A DNA stretch of 7,249 bases from Gammaproteobacteria bacterium (lineage in GTDB: Bacteria; Pseudomonadota; Gammaproteobacteria; Magnimaribacterales; Magnimaribacteraceae). Below the pieces are notes generated by a model, which searched no databases, had not been told where the DNA came from, and was given only the letters and a program-made list of their open reading frames with translations. Shown piece after piece: positions 4,962 through 7,249 of this stretch; position 1 is the first letter of the stretch, and each line of letters starts with the position of its first letter. Where the stretch lies: contig PCBA01000004.1 in NCBI GenBank assembly GCA_002730855.1, positions 1 to 7,249 of the forward strand. The letters run 5' to 3'. A program made the position numbers and the translations under genes.

Positions 4962-7050
4962 ATTGAATAGATAGGCCTAAATTTCTTGGGTCACCATGTC
5001 TTTCGTACAAAGTGTCTTCGAAATTCGGAGGTTCATTTCCAAAATAAAACCCCCTTAAAGAGTAATACTCATCAAATAAATTTCTAATCCAGAAATTAAA
5101 TTTAACTCTATCTTCTGAATATACAAGATTTAAGTTGGTTAATAGATAGTCGTCAGATGTATTGTCGTGAGAATCCGAGTAGTAAAAATCACTTTTTCCA
5201 GTGACGTCCAACATTAATTCTAGTTGTTGAGATATCTTCCAACTTAAACCGGTTGAAAAGCTATAACTTGGAGCATGTGCCTGTTCTCTACCCTCTAGGT
5301 CTGGTCTTGATGCATAGCTCTTGATCTTCGTCTTTAGAAAGCCAAGATCTAAAAAAATATTAAATGTATCTGATAATTCCTTTTTGATACTCAATTCCGC
5401 TCCGTAATTATCTCCCTCTGCGGCATTTCTGGTTAAATACAAAAAGGTATTAGGATCTTGAGGATCTACTTGAGTTGAAATAAGAACTTGTTGATTTTTC
5501 CTGTCGGAGAAAAAAACAACAAAATCTATATAAGTGTACGTAGAGCCGAAGAAATTATTGAGCCCAAGCTCATAACTTATAAGAGATTCAGGGTCATAAT
5601 CGATACTATTGCTAAAACTGGAATTGCTTAATCCTGTTCCTAAATTAAAGCCGCCTTGCTTATATCCTTTGGCGGCACTAATAAAAAAAGTTAGGTCCTC
5701 GGTTGGCATTTTTATTATTGATATCTTACCGCCATTCATATTATCAGTTGGATTAAATGATTCGTTATTAGAATCAATGTAATCGGCTTCCCAGTCTTCC
5801 CACCTCATACCGAAAGATAATTTAAGATTTTTATTGAGAAAATAATCTATATTTCCAAATAAAGACTTACTTTTAGAGGAGTAATTACTTGAAAAAAATG
5901 ATTCACTATAAAAAGTTTCATAACCATCAAAAGGGTCTCCATATGCTCCATCATCAGATTTATTGTTTGATTCATCTATTTCAAAGATGGAAAAACCTAT
6001 TATCCAATCAAAATTTCTTTGTCCAGCATTAATGCCATCAGACAACAAACGGATTTCAAGATTTGAAGTTTCTCTTTTTCTAAAAGTTTCCGAAAAATAA
6101 TTATAAATATAAGGGTAATGAGATAAGTCATTACCCCAATCGGCATCGTAACTAAAGACTACATCTGTATCAGTCTCTGAATATAAAAAATTTAACCTAT
6201 TCATTAAGGTCTTAAGGCTATAATTCAAACCTATTGCTTTGGAGTCTTGAGAATCCATGCCGGGTCTGTCTGAGAGAGTATTCAAGGAACCGTCAATAGT
6301 CCATATATCAGCAGGATCATCAAAGTCATGATTAAAATAAACCATGTCAAAAGATGATGTGTCGCTCAAGTCCCAATTCAACTTAAATCTATAGGATTCT
6401 TCACCTTTTCTTGAAGTATCAGATCTTTTCAAGAAAATATTCTTTCTAAACCCATCAAAATCTTCTTTCTTTAAACTGAGCCTATATTTTAAATCAGGAG
6501 TTATTGGGACATTGACTACTGCGCCTATATCCCTTCTTTCATAATCACCCAGGATTAGATCCACTTTTGTAAAAAGACTATCAACTGGATCATTTGTCTT
6601 TACGTAGACCATTCCCGCAAGTGCATTAGCACCCATTCTTGAACCTTGAGGGCCACGATAAATTTCAATTTGCTTAATGTCGTATGAAGAGGCAATTCCA
6701 CCTTGACCGGAAAAATCAATATCATCTATGAGAAAACCTACTGAGGAGTTTGGAGTTCCTTCATATCCAGACCTCTCGCCTATACCTCTAATTTGGAAAT
6801 ATCTTGGTCTAGAATCACTAGCTGCAAAGTTTAAATTTGGAACTGAATAAGAGAGATCTTCAAAATGCTTATATTGTTTTTTTTCAATTTGCTCTTCTCT
6901 AAAAACAATTAAGCTAGAATTTTTTTTAGTCTCTTCAATTTCTCTCCAATCCCCATTAACGATAATTTCATCTACTATTTCTGAGTAAGAAAAAGATCTA
7001 AAGAAAAGAATATTTAAAAAAAGAAAATATTTAAATTTATGTGATGTCAT
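4951..7050 (-). CDS. TonB-dependent outer-membrane receptor for thiamine or a related compound
   Basis: 699 residues. A signal peptide (1-23, ending FSYS) precedes EIVDEIIVNGDW, where DEIIV (27-31) is a plausible TonB box. The plug domain (about 40-155) shows the conserved PNLNF (71-75), RYFQIRGIGER (83-93), VGFLIDDIDF (104-113) and IEIYRGPQGSRMGANALAG (128-146). The rest forms the predicted 22-strand barrel, including YKQGGFNLG and a final strand ending SIQYEF, with the C-terminal Phe expected for BAM-dependent insertion. The plug and barrel do not themselves reveal the ligand. The TPP riboswitch and the downstream PnuC-type gene indicate thiamine, a thiamine phosphate or a pyrimidine precursor; comparable receptor-PnuT operons are known in Bacteroidetes. 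The start ATG follows AAGGAA (7060-7055), which is part of the riboswitch. Its stop TGA lies within the start of the transporter gene. Confidence 0.93.
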   Translation of the reverse strand: MTSHKFKYFLFLNILFFRSFSYSEIVDEIIVNGDWREIEETKKNSSLIVFREEQIEKKQYKHFEDLSYSVPNLNFAASDSRPRYFQIRGIGERSGYEGTPNSSVGFLIDDIDFSGQGGIASSYDIKQIEIYRGPQGSRMGANALAGMVYVKTNDPVDSLFTKVDLILGDYERRDIGAVVNVPITPDLKYRLSLKKEDFDGFRKNIFLKRSDTSRKGEESYRFKLNWDLSDTSSFDMVYFNHDFDDPADIWTIDGSLNTLSDRPGMDSQDSKAIGLNYSLKTLMNRLNFLYSETDTDVVFSYDADWGNDLSHYPYIYNYFSETFRKRETSNLEIRLLSDGINAGQRNFDWIIGFSIFEIDESNNKSDDGAYGDPFDGYETFYSESFFSSNYSSKSKSLFGNIDYFLNKNLKLSFGMRWEDWEADYIDSNNESFNPTDNMNGGKISIIKMPTEDLTFFISAAKGYKQGGFNLGTGLSNSSFSNSIDYDPESLISYELGLNNFFGSTYTYIDFVVFFSDRKNQQVLISTQVDPQDPNTFLYLTRNAAEGDNYGAELSIKKELSDTFNIFLDLGFLKTKIKSYASRPDLEGREQAHAPSYSFSTGLSWKISQQLELMLDVTGKSDFYYSDSHDNTSDDYLLTNLNLVYSEDRVKFNFWIRNLFDEYYSLRGFYFGNEPPNFEDTLYERHGDPRNLGLSIQYEF

Positions 7051-7124
7051 GTAATTCCTTCGCCATCATTGTATAGATCAGGTTCAAAGGGTTTAATTCT
7101 CAGGCATAAACCTCCCCTTTACAC
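7049..7124 (-). promoter_or_regulatory. TPP riboswitch (THI element) ending in the receptor start codon
   Basis: Read on the minus strand, the conserved core is clear: GGGG (7117-7114), CTGAGA (7103-7098), ACCCTTTGAACCTGATCT (7092-7075) and GGCGAAGGAA (7064-7055). A proposed fold is P1 GTGTAA (7124-7119) with TTACAT (7054-7049), P2 GGG with CCC (7091-7089), a minimal 3-bp P3 AGG/CCT (7113-7111 with 7104-7102), and P5 CTAT/ATGG (7076-7073 with 7066-7063) around ACAATG. This lines up with E. coli thiM position for position in the P5 region. P1 includes A and U of the AUG start, and AAGGAA, the ribosome site, is inside the aptamer. TPP binding should therefore block translation directly. Confidence 0.95.
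7055..7060 (-). promoter_or_regulatory. Ribosome binding site of the receptor, embedded in the TPP aptamer
   Basis: AAGGAA lies 4 nt before the ATG at 7050. It coincides with the conserved GCGNAGGGAA segment at the 3' end of the TPP aptamer, directly inside P1. Ribosome access and the ligand-bound fold are thus mutually exclusive if the fold is as drawn. Confidence 0.8.
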
Positions 7125-7134
7125 TTATCCAATA

Positions 7135-7162
7135 ATCATAACGTGGATAGGAAAATCTTCAA
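7135..7162 (-). promoter_or_regulatory. Predicted sigma-70 promoter of the riboswitch-receptor-transporter operon
   Basis: On the minus strand TTGAAG (7162-7157) and TATGAT (7140-7135) are 16 nt apart, matching consensus at 4 of 6 and 5 of 6 positions. Transcription would start near 7129-7128, only about 5 nt before P1 of the riboswitch. The promoter fits between the stop of the upstream gene (7169) and the aptamer. Assigned by motif and position only. Confidence 0.5.
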
Positions 7163-7168
7163 GCAAAT

Positions 7169-7249
7169 TTAGATGGGTTCTACTATATTAGGAAGATTGT
7201 CTTGTATAAATTTACTTAAGACTTTGAGATCAGATTCTTTAGAATAATC
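7169..7249 (-). CDS. C-terminal end of an unidentified protein (partial)
   Basis: Reading leftward from the window edge, 26 sense codons are followed by TAA at 7171-7169. The encoded tail begins DYSKESDLKVLSKFIQDNL and ends PNIVEPI. It has the balanced charge and hydrophobic spacing of a C-terminal amphipathic helix, unlike random AT-rich DNA. The minus-strand +2 frame stops early and nothing else in this stretch looks like a gene. The family cannot be recognised from so short a tail, and an open frame of this length could arise by chance. If real, the gene ends 6 nt before the predicted promoter of the thiamine uptake operon, with no intrinsic terminator seen between them, so readthrough into the riboswitch is possible. 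Confidence 0.45.
   Translation of the reverse strand, partial: DYSKESDLKVLSKFIQDNLPNIVEPI

Noticed and set aside
4951..7050. Receptor as a siderophore or cobalamin receptor
   Set aside because: No Fur-like site or cobalamin riboswitch was seen, and the upstream element clearly matches the TPP class.
1..7249. Mobile elements, CRISPR arrays, tRNA genes, toxin-antitoxin or defence genes
   Set aside because: No long terminal inverted repeats, spaced direct repeats, cloverleaf sequences or defence domains were seen; the genes are mostly housekeeping or transport.

Overview
The window looks like AT-rich chromosomal DNA from a streamlined Gram-negative bacterium, most likely a marine gammaproteobacterium of the SAR86 kind. 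The reasons are the TolC-type outer-membrane channel, the TonB-dependent receptor with a C-terminal Phe, MutM and CoaD close to the E. coli types, very short intergenic gaps and low GC. The lineage is an inference. No mobile element, CRISPR array, tRNA or rRNA was seen, and no gene-free stretch exceeds 300 bases.

Layout. Bases 1-81 (minus strand) hold the first 27 codons of a Prx5-like peroxiredoxin. Bases 82-200 are a divergent promoter region with a 28-bp near-perfect palindrome over the predicted -10 of the rightward genes. A tight plus-strand cluster follows, with gaps of 2, 12 and 10 nt: tolC, an exported haloalkane dehalogenase of the HLD-I type, an unrecognised four-helix membrane protein, and mutM. 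The mutM stop codon directly abuts the coaD stop codon on the other strand.

The minus-strand cluster, read from the right edge, begins with the last 26 codons of an unidentified gene. A promoter follows, then a TPP riboswitch (about 7124 to 7049), a TonB-dependent receptor, a PnuC-family transporter overlapping it by 11 nt, and coaD after a 60-nt gap.

How the genes work together. The TPP riboswitch identifies the receptor and transporter as a two-membrane uptake route for thiamine or a close relative: the receptor crosses the outer membrane using TonB energy, and the PnuC-type protein (PnuT) crosses the inner membrane. High TPP should switch both off. The aptamer appears to contain the receptor's Shine-Dalgarno sequence, and its closing P1 helix takes in the first two bases of the start codon, so no separate expression platform is needed.

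On the plus strand, the pairing of an outer-membrane channel with a secreted dehalogenase is unusual. The dehalogenase carries a signal peptide, an apparent cap insertion of about 35-40 residues, and Glu where HLD-I enzymes have a catalytic Asp.
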